Positions 5,076-6,380 of a stretch of DNA of 6,380 nt are shown piece after piece. Source of the stretch: Thermoplasmata archaeon (GTDB lineage: Archaea; Thermoplasmatota; Penumbrarchaeia; Penumbrarchaeales; Penumbrarchaeaceae); NCBI GenBank assembly GCA_023145185.1, contig JAGLEG010000482.1:1-6380 (forward strand). Direction: 5' to 3'. The translations under genes were made by a program, and so were the position numbers. Under the pieces are notes generated by a model that saw only the letters and a program-made list of their open reading frames with translations, did not search any database and was not told the origin of the DNA. Each line of letters starts with the position of its first letter. Positions within the stretch are counted from its first letter, which is position 1.

Positions 5076-6380
5076 ATGGCACCTTACGGGGAGAACGGGT
5101 CTAAAAGATCATTCATGGGCATGTCTGCAGATGTCCTTTCAACTATCGACAGGAACAGGGTAATGTTGGCGCTTGCACCCAGGGGGCCGCTTACGAGATC
5201 ACTTTTACTCGACATTATCGACGGTGCTATCAGAAAGAACCTTAAACCCATCATACTGGGCACCAGAAGTGAGATGAGGTGGGCACACGAGGTCCTCGGG
5301 GAGGATGTTGCCAACTCGCTGTCCTCCATCCGCATTGACACGGAATACCTCTTCTGCCCCGCCTCCCACACCTCCGTTGGGGTCTCTGAACTTTCCAGCT
5401 ACTGCAGTGGCGATTTCATTTACGACAGCTGCCCATACCTGAAGAACTTCGATCTGGAGACGTTCAGAAGGATCGGTCAGGATGGTGGGAACACCACGTC
5501 GGAGCAGACAGATCACCTTGTGGAAAATGGGATGTGCCCCTCCAAATACCTCTTTGATTCCGCAGCTGATGCGGAGATAATAATCTCCGATTTCGGGCTC
5601 ATCTTCAACGACGCCTGGGAGCTGGGCCTGGAGGCCCTTGGAAGGAAGCAGAAGGAGACCCTTCTGGTCATCCTCGACCCCTTCTCCCTGTTGGAGTACG
5701 TCTGGAGCCAATACACCTTCAATATCAGAAGGGAGGAGCTGTATGCAAAGGATTGGGACCTTCCCGATCTGGAGGATAGATACCTCGATTCCCTCCAGGC
5801 CGTGTTCGACTCTCTTAAGAGGTTGATCGATGAGACCGAGGTGGGAAAACAGATAGAGAAGACCCAGTTGAACTCGCTTTATCGTGAGGAACTTCGTGAA
5901 CTGGACCTCAAACTATCCCTTTCTGACATCATCCAGTCCCTAAGGAAGATACTCTCGGGAGGGGGCCGTTTCTCAACCGTTGGGTCCAGAAAAAAGGCCA
6001 ATGACCTCTACCTGTTCCTCAGCCTCTGGAGGAGTCAGTTCTCCGGACTTGCCAGGATGGCAGCCGATGACGAGGAGGGCCTCATGATCCGCGTTGGCCT
6101 TCTCGATCCGCACGACGTTATCGAGAACGTCCTCTCACACGTTGGATGCTCATTCTTCATCGGAGATTCCCTCTATCCACACAACATCTTCGCACAGCTG
6201 CTCGGCATAAATATGGACGACGTCCTTAGCAGATCGTATATCGACAAGAACCTTCTGGACAGGACCCACATCTGCTGCTTCACGAACATGGACACCTCCA
6301 TGAAAAAGAGGAGCGAAGAGGTCTACGTTCTTATCGGTGAGAACCTCAAGAGGGTGATAGACACCACCCCGGGAAGGACA
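5076..6380 (+). CDS. XPD/Rad3-family Fe-S protein with degenerate helicase motifs (3' partial; pseudo-helicase candidate)
   Basis: The reading frame is open from the upstream stop at 4995 to the window end; 435 codons are visible from ATG 5076. The domain order is that of XPD/Rad3 5'-3' DNA helicases. Residues 3-37 resemble the N-terminal strand and Q-motif region, then APRGPLTR (34-41) occupies the Walker A site, where APTGxGKT is expected. IILGTRSE (59-66) matches motif Ia. Four cysteines, C94, C110, C119 (SCPYLKNFD) and C154 (GMCPSKY), match the 4Fe-4S domain in order and context. AEIIISDFGLIFND (166-179) matches the strand before motif II, and LDPFSLLE (200-207) sits where DEAHNL is expected. 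A mainly helical arch-like region follows (~212-335). FFIGDSLYPHNIFAQLLGI (360-378) aligns with motif III (SGTLSP), and KKRSEEVY opens the second motor domain. The frame is otherwise intact. Starts at GTG 5067, ATG 5115 or 5121 are possible; 5076 is chosen because PY..NGSKRSFM aligns with the XPD N-terminus. ATPase and helicase activity are predicted lost; DNA binding through the Fe-S and arch domains may remain. Confidence 0.87.
   Translation, partial: MAPYGENGSKRSFMGMSADVLSTIDRNRVMLALAPRGPLTRSLLLDIIDGAIRKNLKPIILGTRSEMRWAHEVLGEDVANSLSSIRIDTEYLFCPASHTSVGVSELSSYCSGDFIYDSCPYLKNFDLETFRRIGQDGGNTTSEQTDHLVENGMCPSKYLFDSAADAEIIISDFGLIFNDAWELGLEALGRKQKETLLVILDPFSLLEYVWSQYTFNIRREELYAKDWDLPDLEDRYLDSLQAVFDSLKRLIDETEVGKQIEKTQLNSLYREELRELDLKLSLSDIIQSLRKILSGGGRFSTVGSRKKANDLYLFLSLWRSQFSGLARMAADDEEGLMIRVGLLDPHDVIENVLSHVGCSFFIGDSLYPHNIFAQLLGINMDDVLSRSYIDKNLLDRTHICCFTNMDTSMKKRSEEVYVLIGENLKRVIDTTPGRT
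5355..5537 (+). other. Four-cysteine Fe-S cluster domain within the XPD-like protein
   Basis: Cysteine codons at 5355, 5403, 5430 and 5535 (C94, C110, C119, C154) lie between the motif Ia and motif II regions. Their contexts parallel human XPD (NLC..., KCHS, HCRFYEEFD, GWCPYFLA): here LFCP, YCSG, SCPYLKNFD and GMCPSKYL. The match in order, spacing and neighbouring residues supports a 4Fe-4S cluster. Confidence 0.85.

Noticed and set aside
4930..5163. 77-codon plus-strand open frame in the gap before the XPD-like gene
   Set aside because: It overlaps the first ~88 bases of the XPD-like gene in another frame, contains the promoter-like elements, lacks a Shine-Dalgarno site and resembles no family. 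It also does not restore an XPD N-terminus, so I do not read it as a frameshifted start.
5205..5711. 168-codon minus-strand open frame opposite the XPD-like gene
   Set aside because: The plus strand aligns residue by residue with XPD, including the four cysteines. The minus translation shows no family signature.
5076..6380. XPD-like gene as a frameshifted pseudogene
   Set aside because: The frame is uninterrupted for 435 codons, the four cysteines and structural segments are kept, and base changes at motifs I, II and III are substitutions rather than indels that shift frame. Decay after the window end cannot be excluded.

Overview
The window looks like chromosomal DNA from a moderately GC-rich archaeon, most likely a Thermoplasmatota-type euryarchaeon. 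The evidence is an archaeal-type tRNA methylthiotransferase, an XPD/Rad3-family protein, a tandem Lrp-like regulator, arginine written mostly as AGG, AT-rich TATA-like elements before genes, and a probable leaderless GTG start. The lineage is an inference from these traits. All five genes read on the + strand and are tightly spaced. No gap exceeds about 165 bases, and I found no RNA gene, mobile element or CRISPR array.

Layout. Positions 3-1049: C-terminal part of a secreted, membrane-anchored protein with Ig-like beta-rich ectodomain, one transmembrane helix and a long basic cytoplasmic tail. Positions 1097-2389: complete radical-SAM methylthiotransferase of the archaeal/eukaryotic MtaB (CDKAL1-like) type, which makes ms2t6A37 in tRNA. 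Positions 2477-3853: complete type I glutamine synthetase with all recognisable catalytic and metal-binding residues. Positions 4016-4915: a double-length Lrp/AsnC-like protein with two HTH plus ligand-domain units in one chain. Positions 5076-6380: 5' part, running off the window, of an XPD/Rad3 helicase-family protein.

How they fit together. Glutamine synthetase and the tandem Lrp-like protein are a plausible nitrogen-metabolism pair of enzyme and amino-acid-sensing regulator. Each gene appears to have its own TATA-like promoter, so the window reads as a string of single genes rather than one operon. The methylthiotransferase is a housekeeping translation gene, and the surface protein has no evident link to its neighbours.

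The most unusual item is the last gene. Its overall order matches XPD (motif I region, Ia, four-cysteine Fe-S domain, motif II region, arch, motif III region, start of the second motor domain), and all four Fe-S cysteines are kept. Walker A (APRGPLTR in place of APTGxGKT), Walker B (DPFS in place of DEAH) and motif III are all degraded. It appears to be an intact reading frame for an Fe-S protein built on a helicase scaffold that has lost ATPase function, a candidate undescribed XPD-like pseudo-helicase.
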